A stretch of 38,772 nt of DNA, taken from contig JAQXAR010000045.1 of the NCBI GenBank assembly GCA_029252805.1, forward strand, positions 1 through 38,772, given 5' to 3'. The translations under genes and the position numbers were made by a program. Positions 23,316 through 31,456 of this stretch are shown piece by piece (position 1 is the first letter of the stretch; every line of letters starts with the position of its first letter). This DNA is from Rickettsiales bacterium (GTDB lineage Bacteria; Pseudomonadota; Alphaproteobacteria; Rickettsiales; JALZUV01). The notes under the pieces were generated by a model that saw only the letters and a list, made by a program, of their open reading frames with translations, ran no database searches and was not told the DNA's origin.

Positions 23316-25532
23316 ATGAGCAACCAATTTGGAAATTTTAACCTGCCGGAGAACCTCCAGCCGGGTCAAGAGAAAGAAGCGTCTGCAGCTTCGGATAAGG
23401 TTGCGCCCAAAACTCCTCCTACCAACCCAGATCAACCTACCCAACCGCCAGCTCCCTCCCCACCCGAAATCGAGATTGACCCTTTGGCAGGTGAATTTGC
23501 GGCTCCCATTGCTGCGGCACCGCCGGCACCTCACCCGACTTCGGAAACTGCTCCCCAACCATCGGATCCTCGCCGCCCCCTTACTCCACCCGAAATTGAA
23601 TTTGACCCTTTAGCCGGTAAATTCTCAGCTCCCATTGCTGCGGCACCACCGCCCTCTCCTACACCCGACCCTTCAGCGGCAGAAGCTCCCCTTGTGGCGA
23701 TGCCGCAGGTTGAGCCGTCACCCGATACAGAGGCCCCTCCATTTGTGGCACCGACAGCAGAAAACACCGCACCAAGCTCCGTATCTGCAGCCGATTTTTC
23801 TCCGGCTCCGGCGGCGGCGGCTTCATTACTCGTAAGCGATGGCGAAGCTCCAACGAAGCGCCCGATGCGAATTGGTGAAAAATTAATGAGCCTTGGGCTC
23901 ATCTCCGATGATCAATTGCAAGTGGCACTGCAAGAACAAAAAACCAGTAAAAAGCTACTCGGGGCGATCCTCGTTGGCCTTGGATTTATTAGTGAGCACG
24001 CGTTAGGTGAAATTCTAGCGGAGGCATCAGGCGCCAAGAAGTTTGACCCTAAACAGAGCATGCTTGACCCGGCACTTGTGACACGCGTTCCCAAGGAAGT
24101 GGCGCTTCGACACAAAGTTATCGCGGTAAGCCTGACAGAGGACACACTACAACTCGCAACTACCGACGTTTACAACGTATTGGCGGTGGATCAAGTACGC
24201 CGCTTCTTCGAAAATGTACAAATTGAGCCAATCTATTGTTCGGAAGCTGAAATCCTTGAGCTGATTGATCAATATTACGATTACGAGCTCTCAATTGACG
24301 GTATTTTACGTGAGATCGAAACCGGTGAGCGCGACCTCGATGACCTAAGCGGAACCGAAGAAGGCTATGTTAACCCGACGGTACGTTTGGTTGATGCCAT
24401 GCTCGTCGATTCGATCAAAGTCGGCGCATCGGACATTCACTTTGAGCCTGAAGGTCAGTTCCTACGCTTACGCTATCGTATCGATGGTGATTTGGTCCAG
24501 GTTCGTAGTTTCCATCGCAACTATTGGCCTGCCATTGCCGTACGTATCAAAATTATGTCCGGCATGAATATCGCGGAAACCCGAATGCCGCAGGATGGTC
24601 GTATCTCTTTCCAGGTGATGGGACGCGAGGTTGATTTCCGTGTTGCCACCCAACCCACCGTGCATGGTGAAAACATCGTGATGCGTTTGTTGGATAAGAC
24701 AAAATCACTCGTGCCATTAGAAGATCTCGGCTTTGCGGATCATAATATCAACCTACTGAAGAAGCTCCTCAAACGTCCGGAAGGGATTATCATTGTGACC
24801 GGCCCGACCGGTAGTGGTAAAACCACGACGCTCTATTCCATTCTTAGTTACATCAACTCGATGGATGTGAATATTATGACGCTGGAAGATCCGGTGGAAT
24901 ATCAGTTACCCCTCATTCGACAAACCAATGTACGCGAAGGAACGATTGATTTTGGTAACGGAATTAAATCCCTCATGCGCCAAGATCCTGACATCATCTT
25001 CATTGGTGAGGTACGTGACGAAGATACCGCACTCATGGCCGTACGTGCCGCACTGACCGGCCACCAAGTCTTTACCACGCTCCACACGAACGATGCGCTG
25101 GGTGCCGTTCCTAGGCTCGGCGATATCGGGGTGCCTGCTCACTTATTGGCAGGCTCGCTGATTTGCACCATGGCACAACGTCTGGCCCGCAAACTTTGCC
25201 AAACGTGCAAGAAACCGAGACTTGCGACACCAGAAGAAGCCCAAATCCTTGGATTCGCGCCCGATAGCCCGCCGACGGTTTACGATGCTGTTGGTTGCAA
25301 ACAATGCCGCAATACAGGGCATAAAGGCCGCACCGCGATCATCGAAGTTCTTCGTGTAGACGAAGGATTGAACGAATTAATTGCCACACATGCCACTCGT
25401 AACGCTATGATGAATTACGCTCTCAATAATGGTTTCGTCACCATGGTTGAGGATGGCATTGATAAAGTGTTGCAAGGCGATATTGATATTGAACAGCTCA
25501 TATCCACGCTCGATATGACGGATAGAATGTAG
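23316..25532 (+). CDS. MshE/PilB/GspE-type secretion ATPase with c-di-GMP-binding MshEN domain
   Basis: Hexameric ATPase driving pilus extension or pseudopilus secretion. The 738 residues begin with a ~175-residue Pro/Ala-rich disordered part with an internal duplication, then MshEN. This has motif I RIGEKLMSLGLISDDQLQVA (185 on, 24 residues), a 5-residue spacer, and motif II LLGAILVGLGFISEHALGEI (214 on), the spacing known for c-di-GMP binding. The core has Walker A GPTGSGKTTT (496-505), the Asp box around LEDPVEYQ (523-530), Walker B with Glu565 (DPDIIFIGEVRDED), HTNDA, and a zinc tetracysteine (Cys628, 631, 661, 664) as in GspE/PilB. It heads a five-gene operon. MshE is the closest functional analogue. 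Confidence 0.88.
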   Translation: MSNQFGNFNLPENLQPGQEKEASAASDKVAPKTPPTNPDQPTQPPAPSPPEIEIDPLAGEFAAPIAAAPPAPHPTSETAPQPSDPRRPLTPPEIEFDPLAGKFSAPIAAAPPPSPTPDPSAAEAPLVAMPQVEPSPDTEAPPFVAPTAENTAPSSVSAADFSPAPAAAASLLVSDGEAPTKRPMRIGEKLMSLGLISDDQLQVALQEQKTSKKLLGAILVGLGFISEHALGEILAEASGAKKFDPKQSMLDPALVTRVPKEVALRHKVIAVSLTEDTLQLATTDVYNVLAVDQVRRFFENVQIEPIYCSEAEILELIDQYYDYELSIDGILREIETGERDLDDLSGTEEGYVNPTVRLVDAMLVDSIKVGASDIHFEPEGQFLRLRYRIDGDLVQVRSFHRNYWPAIAVRIKIMSGMNIAETRMPQDGRISFQVMGREVDFRVATQPTVHGENIVMRLLDKTKSLVPLEDLGFADHNINLLKKLLKRPEGIIIVTGPTGSGKTTTLYSILSYINSMDVNIMTLEDPVEYQLPLIRQTNVREGTIDFGNGIKSLMRQDPDIIFIGEVRDEDTALMAVRAALTGHQVFTTLHTNDALGAVPRLGDIGVPAHLLAGSLICTMAQRLARKLCQTCKKPRLATPEEAQILGFAPDSPPTVYDAVGCKQCRNTGHKGRTAIIEVLRVDEGLNELIATHATRNAMMNYALNNGFVTMVEDGIDKVLQGDIDIEQLISTLDMTDRM
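23460..23657 (+). repeat. Direct duplication of a 24-codon unit in the ATPase N-terminus
   Basis: Two copies, 23460-23531 and 23586-23657, encode PPEIEIDPLAGEFAAPIAAA and PPEIEFDPLAGKFSAPIAAA plus a Pro tail. The DNA is also similar between the copies, so this is a fairly recent internal duplication or is kept under selection. The acidic/hydrophobic 'EIE(I/F)DPLAG' core inside disordered Pro-rich sequence looks like a short docking motif present twice. Confidence 0.85.
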
Positions 25533-25540
25533 GAAAAACA

Positions 25541-26743
25541 ATGGCGACCTATCAATATTCTGCGATGAATCAAGACGGCAAGATCGTCAAAGGCGAAATG
25601 ACTGCCGAGAATGATATTGACCTCGAAGCACGCTTAAGAGACTTACACCTTGATATCGTGAAGTGCAGCTTAGCAAAGCAAAAAGCTGCCAGCTTCTTAA
25701 ATAAAATTACTTACAATGACTTGATCGTACTATGCCTTCATTTAGAGCAGCTAAGTCGCGCCGGTGTCCCGCTTCTAGAGGCAATTTCGGATGTACGTGA
25801 TTCCACCGAATCTGTTCGTTTACGCGATATTATGGCCGGCGTGTTCGAGGAAGTAAAATCCGGATCACTCTTCTCAGAAGCGCTTGGGAGGCACCCACGT
25901 GAATTTGATGAAGTCTTTCTCGGTTTGATTAAAGCAGGGGAGAAGACCGGTGATATGACCGAAGTTTATACTCACCTAGCGGATCACTATAAATGGACCC
26001 ACGACATTAAACGTAAGATTAAAAAAGCACGCGGCTATCCGATGTTCTTGCTCGTGGTCATGAGCGCCGTCATTTTCGTTCTCATGACAACGGTAGTGCC
26101 TAAACTCATCGACTTTATTACCTCGCAAGGGTTCGAAATTCCGATTCATACTCGGGCACTAATCGCCACGTCTGAATTTTGTCAGGACTATTGGTTTATC
26201 ATTATCTGTATTCCTATTTTCAGCTGGATCGGCTTTAAAATTGCCTATCGAGTTTCCGATAATTTTGCCTATAAAGCGGATTCACTCGCGCTAAAAGTCC
26301 CTGTGTTCGGGAATGTCATTCGCAAAATCAATATGGCACGCTTTACTCACTTCTTTGGCGTCATGTTCCGTAGTGGTGTTGATATCTTGGAATCTCTAGA
26401 TTCATCCAGAAATGTAGTGGCCAACCGACTGCTTAAACAAAGTATTGCTGATGTAAAATCTGCCGTTTCAGACGGTAGCACCGTTACCGATGCTTTGCAG
26501 AAGTCTGGCGAATTTCCAACCATGGTGGTTCGGATGTTTAAAGTAGGTGAAAATAGCGGTAATATGAATGATGCACTGGAGAACGTGAACTTCTTCTATA
26601 ATCGTGAAGTTAATGACGCGGTTGACAATATTGTGGGTATGATCCAACCGGCTCTGACCCTCATCATGGGTGTCTTAATTTTCTGGGTAATCTCTGCGGT
26701 CTTTGGGCCGCTTTACGATTCCTTTAGTCAAATGCCATTATAG
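25541..26743 (+). CDS. PilC/GspF/MshG-type inner-membrane platform protein
   Basis: Polytopic platform protein on which the ATPase acts to add or extract pilin subunits. The 400 residues have the normal two T2SSF domains. The first contains NDLIVLCLHLEQLSRAGVPLLEAI and FLGLIKAGEKTGDMTEV; membrane segments lie at about 168-190, 212-236 and 366-392; and the second domain has MARFTHFFGVMFRSGVDILESL and MVVRMFKVGENSGNMNDAL. ATG 25541 follows the ATPase stop by 8 bases behind AGGAAAAACA. Strongly conserved family with no missing part. Confidence 0.93.
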   Translation: MATYQYSAMNQDGKIVKGEMTAENDIDLEARLRDLHLDIVKCSLAKQKAASFLNKITYNDLIVLCLHLEQLSRAGVPLLEAISDVRDSTESVRLRDIMAGVFEEVKSGSLFSEALGRHPREFDEVFLGLIKAGEKTGDMTEVYTHLADHYKWTHDIKRKIKKARGYPMFLLVVMSAVIFVLMTTVVPKLIDFITSQGFEIPIHTRALIATSEFCQDYWFIIICIPIFSWIGFKIAYRVSDNFAYKADSLALKVPVFGNVIRKINMARFTHFFGVMFRSGVDILESLDSSRNVVANRLLKQSIADVKSAVSDGSTVTDALQKSGEFPTMVVRMFKVGENSGNMNDALENVNFFYNREVNDAVDNIVGMIQPALTLIMGVLIFWVISAVFGPLYDSFSQMPL

Positions 26744-26779
26744 TGAAAATTGGAAAAATGATGGGTAAAGAAAAATAGC

Positions 26780-28357
26780 GTGGCACAGAAAAACACAGGA
26801 TTTATCTTCTTTATTGGCGATGAGGGCGCGGTTATTTCCTATGTCGTCGGCAAAAGAGTCGAGAAGAAACTCTTTGTCACTTCTTCCGACGGAGACTCAC
26901 TTGGGAATTTACAAAAGCTCCTCAATAGCGATCCACAAGCCCCTATTTCCCTTTTACTCGATAGTATTGATCAATCTTATCAAACACAAAGTTTCCCTCC
27001 CGTTGCTAAACTCAGCGTTCAGAAACTCGTTGATAAACGGCTAGAGCGCGATTTTTCGCCCGGCGATATCACAAGCTCCCTTCCTTTGGGCAAAGAAAAA
27101 ACAGGACGTAATGATTGGAAATTCTTGTTAATTTCAGTCGTCCCTTCTCCTCAGCTGATGCAGTGGGTGGATTTTGTCTTAGATATCAATAATCCCTTTA
27201 AAGGTATTTTCCTGGTTCCTGTTGAAGCGGAAAACTTTATCCGCCAGCTCTCGAGCAAGAAAAAGTCAGAGCAGAGCGATGCGATGTGGCACATGCTCGT
27301 TCTGCATAATAAGGTCAGTGGATTTCGCCAAATCATCACTCGAAATGGACGCCTTACTTTTACACGCCTAACGCAAGCCTCTTCAACAGAGAGTGTCCCC
27401 CTCGTTATTGCGGGTAATATTGAACAAGAAATTGTGAGTACCATTGAATATTTAAAACGTCTTTCCTTCCGTGATGATGAAGGGCTCGATGTTACGGTGA
27501 TTGCTGCAGAAGAAGTCGTGCATGCCATTGATGAGAAGAAAATTGGGCCGCATAACGAGGCTCTATTTATTACCCCTACCGAAGCGGCAGAAGCGGCCTC
27601 GCTTCCTGCAGAAAACTATACGGATAACCACTTCGTTGATATTATCTTTTCTGCAGCCTTTCATAATAGCAAAAAGAAGGTTCTTCCTCTCCACACGAAA
27701 ATTAGTAAGGTGCTCGGCAGATTACAATCTGGGATAATGGCGGTTAAATATGCAACCTTCCTTTTCGTCGTATTAATCATCTTAGGGATCGCCTTTTATG
27801 CCTATTCTTGGTTCGACTCTTTCTCGTCCGAAGGCCCACTCAATGAGTCCATTCAGCGCACTCAACAACAAGTGAATGTCTTGAAGAAAGGCGATGAACT
27901 ACTCCCTGATGATATTGAAAAAATCGAAGATGCCGTTTCAATTTACGAAACATTTGCAGAGCAAAAATACGTTCCGCTCGATTTTGTTGAACAACTGATC
28001 GATGCGAATAAAAGAGGTGTTTTAATTCGCAAAATAGACTGGAACTCAGACACTGACTTTAAAAAACGCGCGAAGAAACAGGCTGCGTTCGTTTCTATCA
28101 ATGTTGATATTGAGTTCACTAAGAGGTTCCCAACGGCAGAGGCGCGCTTAGGCAAAATAAACGAGTATTTGGATAACCTAAGAGTAAGATTTCCTGAATA
28201 TATTATTACCCATACCAAAATTCCAGGAACCCTAAATGAGGGTGGCGGTATGATTGTCGATTTCACCAACCCTAAAAGTCGGGCACTTGTTTCTACTCCT
28301 ATTATCATGTCACTTCGTTTTTCTGCAGGAGAAAAAGTGAAAGGAGCGCGACGATGA
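26780..28357 (+). CDS. Bitopic assembly protein, PilM-PilN/GspL/MshI-like by position and topology
   Basis: I do not recognise the sequence directly. The 525 residues give a large cytoplasmic domain (about 1-315) with an opening FIFFIGDEGAVISYVVG strand-like stretch, one strong membrane helix at about 320-344 (MAVKYATFLFVVLIILGIAF), a charged coiled-coil of about 50 residues, and a periplasmic domain of about 130 residues. This topology equals GspL, or a PilM-PilN fusion such as MshI. The actin-like ATP motifs of PilM are not evident. GTG 26780 is used; an upstream ATG pair is out of frame. It overlaps the next gene by 4 bases. Function inferred from the operon. Confidence 0.55.
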   Translation: MAQKNTGFIFFIGDEGAVISYVVGKRVEKKLFVTSSDGDSLGNLQKLLNSDPQAPISLLLDSIDQSYQTQSFPPVAKLSVQKLVDKRLERDFSPGDITSSLPLGKEKTGRNDWKFLLISVVPSPQLMQWVDFVLDINNPFKGIFLVPVEAENFIRQLSSKKKSEQSDAMWHMLVLHNKVSGFRQIITRNGRLTFTRLTQASSTESVPLVIAGNIEQEIVSTIEYLKRLSFRDDEGLDVTVIAAEEVVHAIDEKKIGPHNEALFITPTEAAEAASLPAENYTDNHFVDIIFSAAFHNSKKKVLPLHTKISKVLGRLQSGIMAVKYATFLFVVLIILGIAFYAYSWFDSFSSEGPLNESIQRTQQQVNVLKKGDELLPDDIEKIEDAVSIYETFAEQKYVPLDFVEQLIDANKRGVLIRKIDWNSDTDFKKRAKKQAAFVSINVDIEFTKRFPTAEARLGKINEYLDNLRVRFPEYIITHTKIPGTLNEGGGMIVDFTNPKSRALVSTPIIMSLRFSAGEKVKGARR

Positions 28358-29007
28358 ATGATAAACATACACGGCTAAAGAAGTCACTCATTGCGCATGC
28401 AATAAAAGGGGCAGTCATCATCGTTGGGTGTGCTATTGGACTAGGTGCTGCGGCCTATTTTTACCAAAACTCACAAGATAATATTAAAAAACTTACCTCT
28501 CGTGAAAGAGCGTTAAAGAGTCAAATCACGCAACTGAAAGCGCGGCAAACACGAGCCGGAAACACCCTCGAACTTTACCGAAAGCTCGTAAAAGACTCTA
28601 ATCTCAAGTCGTTAGAGTTAAACCGAAAAAATATTTCCGAACTCCTCAAAGCACTCAGTGTGAAATATAAAATCAATAATTTATCAATCAACGTGAACCC
28701 CATTCAGGCGCAAATGAAGGCGCCTTTTATCAAGAAAACAGGAACCGTTATTACCACAACGATTGACCTTCAATTCGATTCCTCCAGCGATGCACATGGG
28801 TTCGCATTCACCGATGAAGTCCTTAAAAGCTTCTCCGGGTATTTGAACCTCAAATCATTTTCTGCCAAACGTGATAAAAACCTCTCCGAGAATGTTATTC
28901 GTGAATTACTTAAAGGCGGGAGAACGAATTTTATTCGAAGCCAAGTTTCATTTGATTGGCTCGGCCTGCGCCCAAAAGCAGAAGTTAAGAAAGAAGGTGC
29001 CAAATGA
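28354..29007 (+). CDS. PilO/GspM/MshJ-like membrane protein (unrecognised sequence)
   Basis: A 217-residue protein with a short basic cytoplasmic N-terminus, one membrane helix at about 17-39 (IKGAVIIVGCAIGLGAAAYF), a coiled-coil (about 43-85, rich in Lys/Gln/Leu heptads), then a mixed alpha/beta periplasmic domain. PilO and GspM share exactly this layout and size. The ATG overlaps the preceding stop (ATGA), and the next ATG overlaps this stop, so the three are coupled. Sequence alone would not name it; position does. Confidence 0.5.
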   Translation: MNDKHTRLKKSLIAHAIKGAVIIVGCAIGLGAAAYFYQNSQDNIKKLTSRERALKSQITQLKARQTRAGNTLELYRKLVKDSNLKSLELNRKNISELLKALSVKYKINNLSINVNPIQAQMKAPFIKKTGTVITTTIDLQFDSSSDAHGFAFTDEVLKSFSGYLNLKSFSAKRDKNLSENVIRELLKGGRTNFIRSQVSFDWLGLRPKAEVKKEGAK

Positions 29008-30050
29008 CTCGATCATTCCTTCTAGCCTTTACCACTCTATGCTTTCTTGCCACTTTCATTGTTGATACTTCTCCTGCCTACAGTCAGGAATTGCTATTGG
29101 AACTTCCTAGCTCCTCTACACGAACGTCGCCCACAAACGCGTTGAAAATTCTATCGCCCAATGAAATATCCGATCTCTACCGAGAATCCCCTTCTTCCAA
29201 TGCTCCTACCGCTGCCCCCAACGCATTACCGCAGAAGACTGAGAAAACGGCTACCCCCGTAACAAAACAAGATAGCTTCAGTCAATTAATCCAAGATCTG
29301 GCCACTGAGAACTTAGATCAATCTCCAGATCGCTTCGATATCAACACCATTTGGTCACGCAAGTCTGCGATGCTTTTACCAGCAGAAGTCAAAACCTTTA
29401 ATGCCGCCATCAGGCGCCATTTAAGGTTAAAAAACCAACCTGTCATTGCGGTAGAAGCACAAGACCCCGAAGCAGTGGTCGCAGAAGCAGTCCCCGCTGG
29501 CAGATACCCCTTTATCGCACTTAGTTCCATTATGTATGCTGGCCCCGATAACTGGGCTGCATGGGTAAATGGCAAACGTTACACGCCTTTGAAAACGGAA
29601 AGCCTCGCTGGAATAACCGTTGAAAGAGTCACGAAAGACACCATTAGTATGCGCTGGAGACAAGCCGCTACATCTCAAACCACAACCACTCAGGATAATG
29701 GGTACGGCATTCAAGAAACGGTGACTAAAGTTTCGGGCCCTACGGCAGACTCACTTCCGGAGAATATTGAAAAGGTCGATGATCGTACTTACATTATCAC
29801 GCTCTCTTCCAATCAGGCCTTCATTACACAAGATTTTGAAATTCATGAAGGGCGCGTTGCGACTAAACGTATTTCTGAGATTTATCAGCAGCAGCTTGCC
29901 CTTAAACAAGCGGCGCTAGATGATCTAGCCGGATTAAGCCGTTCGGAAGCAGCAGAGCCAGATCCATTCTCTATCCAAGAAGAAAAAGATAAAGAGGACA
30001 TTGCAAAATTACTGGAAATCTATAGAAATTCAGAGACCCAAAACCAATAA
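29004..30050 (+). CDS. Exported protein, PilP/GspC/MshK- or GspB-like candidate
   Basis: The 348-residue product starts with a Sec signal peptide (MTRSFLLAFTTLCFLATFIV, cleavage likely near AYSQ, about 28). A Ser/Thr/Pro linker (about 35-80) follows, and at about 160-225 a small beta-like domain with ALSSIMYAGPDNWAAWVNGK, LKTESLAGITVERV, ISMRWR. This 'x-W-x-ING-x...I-G..V..I..D.V.L' rhythm is that of the HR/GspB/PilP domain which contacts the secretin. The C-terminal ~100 residues are charged and helical. Last gene of the operon. Family assignment is inference from pattern plus order; no secretin gene is near. Confidence 0.45.
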   Translation: MTRSFLLAFTTLCFLATFIVDTSPAYSQELLLELPSSSTRTSPTNALKILSPNEISDLYRESPSSNAPTAAPNALPQKTEKTATPVTKQDSFSQLIQDLATENLDQSPDRFDINTIWSRKSAMLLPAEVKTFNAAIRRHLRLKNQPVIAVEAQDPEAVVAEAVPAGRYPFIALSSIMYAGPDNWAAWVNGKRYTPLKTESLAGITVERVTKDTISMRWRQAATSQTTTTQDNGYGIQETVTKVSGPTADSLPENIEKVDDRTYIITLSSNQAFITQDFEIHEGRVATKRISEIYQQQLALKQAALDDLAGLSRSEAAEPDPFSIQEEKDKEDIAKLLEIYRNSETQNQ

Positions 30051-30069
30051 CAATTGAAACCACCTCATC

Positions 30070-30786
30070 ATGAAATCGCCTTTATCCATTGAGAATATTT
30101 CGAAAGCCTATGGCAAACATAAGGTGCTAGATAATCTATCACTGGATTTAAAGTCCGGTGAGATTTTTGGATTGATCGGCCTTAACGGCATCGGCAAAAC
30201 GACGCTAATTAAATGTGTCCTGCAACTCGCGCACGCTGATAGCGGTAATGTCACCCTTTTTGACACACCCGCCATGATTGATAGTTCTCGTCAGAACCTG
30301 GCCTATTTGCCAGAAAAATTCCATCCCTCCAAACATTTACGCGGGTATGAATATCTTGAGCTTTGCTTGGATTATTACGGCCTCAAACTGAATAAGAACG
30401 AAGCCATGCAAACGGCACAAGACCTAGAATTGGATGCAAAGGCGCTCGGCAACCGTATCTCTTCCTACTCCAAAGGGATGGGGCAAAAAATTGGGCTGAT
30501 CGGCGCCTTCCTGTCGAAACGTCCGTTGCTTATTCTGGATGAGCCGATGAGTGGGCTAGACCCAAAAGCGCGCATTGCTTTGAAAAAGAAATTAATCAAC
30601 TACCGCAATGCAGGCAATACGATCTTCTTTAGCTCTCATATTCTGGCTGATATTGATGAAATTTGCGACCGCGTCGCCATTATCCACGATACAAAGATTC
30701 GCTATCTCGGCACCCCAAGCGGCTTTAAAGACCAATACCCGGATACCTCACTCGAAGCATCCTTCCTGAAGGCGATTGCGGCTTAA
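30070..30786 (+). CDS. ABC transporter ATP-binding protein (orphan)
   Basis: Cytosolic ATPase of an ABC exporter or regulator, 238 residues. Walker A is GLNGIGKTT (about 38-46). Walker B with D-loop is LLILDEPMSGLDPKAR, the switch His is in FSSHIL, and the signature is SSYSKGMGQK rather than LSGGQ; 'YSKGM' is common in the CcmA/DrrA/GldA-like subgroup, so this need not mean inactivity. It ends shortly after the ATPase core (only 'LEASFLKAIAA' beyond the usual fold). No permease gene adjoins. The 19-bp gap from the pilus operon and no obvious terminator suggest read-through. Substrate unknown. Confidence 0.88.
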   Translation: MKSPLSIENISKAYGKHKVLDNLSLDLKSGEIFGLIGLNGIGKTTLIKCVLQLAHADSGNVTLFDTPAMIDSSRQNLAYLPEKFHPSKHLRGYEYLELCLDYYGLKLNKNEAMQTAQDLELDAKALGNRISSYSKGMGQKIGLIGAFLSKRPLLILDEPMSGLDPKARIALKKKLINYRNAGNTIFFSSHILADIDEICDRVAIIHDTKIRYLGTPSGFKDQYPDTSLEASFLKAIAA

Positions 30787-30791
30787 CGCGG

Positions 30792-31076
30792 TCACCACGG
30801 ATAATGCCAGTCCGAAACCTCTGGATCGGTAAACCTTCTCGCACCTTCGGCCTCGCCGCAAGCGCGCTGCTGCAAACAGCGATGCACATAATGCGCCGTA
30901 CCTGAGCTTTCCTGCAGCAAGCTAACGAATCTTTCAAATTCCTTTAGGTCTTCTAGGCTGGGTATATAAGTTTTATCACGCTGATAGCGCCAGAGTATTT
31001 CCATCGCGCAATGGAGCAGACTGGTTGCGCCTTGCAGATCGCGTTTACGGAGTTTTCGTCGAGGAAAGAATTTCAT
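30792..31076 (-). CDS. Hypothetical basic protein
   Basis: I do not recognise it. The frame is open to 31121, but ATG 31076 (MKFFPRRKLRKRDLQ) is the more natural start, with AAGGG a few bases upstream; this gives 94 residues. The N-terminus is strongly basic and the rest is helical with three cysteines (LLHCAMEILW, HRCLQQRACGEAEGA) and a C-terminus ending in HYPW. No signal or membrane helix. It is convergent with the ABC gene, 5 bases apart, with no hairpin between. Base use does not look alien, but no family is evident. Confidence 0.5.
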   Translation of the reverse strand: MKFFPRRKLRKRDLQGATSLLHCAMEILWRYQRDKTYIPSLEDLKEFERFVSLLQESSGTAHYVHRCLQQRACGEAEGARRFTDPEVSDWHYPW

Positions 31077-31238
31077 GTGCGGCACCCTTTGGTCGGTTAA
31101 AACAAAGTGGCACCCATGCAAAATCGCACGAGTGCCGGGGTGTTAACAAATCACCGCTAGATGACCGCAACGCTTTTGGCCGAAGCCTATTGCATAACGC
31201 CGCCACCCCGACCTGAATCGAGATGACATTTTAGATAA

Positions 31239-31314
31239 CGGCAGTTGACGCTGCCGCTAGCGGAGAGGTTGTTAAGCCCCAGGCTGGCGAACCAGCTTGC
31301 GCCAAGGATAACAA
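31239..31314. other. Structured intergenic segment, possible small RNA or relic (31122-31456 gap)
   Basis: In the 335-bp gap without a gene, three stem-loops stack within 76 bases. CGGCAG/CTGCCG (31239-31244, 31251-31256) leads into the palindrome CCGCTAGCGG (31254-31263). AGGCTGG/CCAGCTT closes a CGAA loop (31281-31298), framed by TTGTTA/TAACAA (31269-31274, 31309-31314). No tRNA, 4.5S, 6S, tmRNA or RNase P consensus is seen, and neither strand has a terminator-like U-run here. The rest of the gap is unremarkable apart from the XRE leader. Confidence 0.3.
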
Positions 31315-31386
31315 TATTATTTCAGATTGTCACCCCGTTGAATGACGGGAGAAGAATTTCATAGTGTGTTCTGGTTATGTCTATTA

Positions 31387-31451
31387 ATTATCTGATTTTA
31401 AGATAATCTGAAAAACAGATTAAGTAAAGACCTCGCTAACCGGTTGCGAGG
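31387..31451. promoter_or_regulatory. Three stacked palindromes in front of the XRE regulator
   Basis: Site 1 is ATTATCT/AGATAAT (31387-31393, 31401-31407). Site 2 is AATCTG/CAGATT (31405-31410, 31416-31421), overlapping site 1. Site 3 is CCTCGC/GCGAGG (31431-31436, 31446-31451) around the perfect palindrome AACCGGTT (31438-31445). The right arm of site 3 contains the Shine-Dalgarno GAGG of the XRE gene, 5 bases before its ATG. This could be an autoregulatory operator array at DNA level, or a translation-blocking hairpin at site 3. Confidence 0.5.
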
Positions 31452-31456
31452 TAAAA

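Noticed and set aside
31130-31300. Possible integron attC site, from GTTAAGC and TAACAA-like boxes with stem-loops
   Set aside because: One box fits the R' consensus, but no matching RYYYAAC partner lies at the required spacing, and there is no integrase or cassette array.
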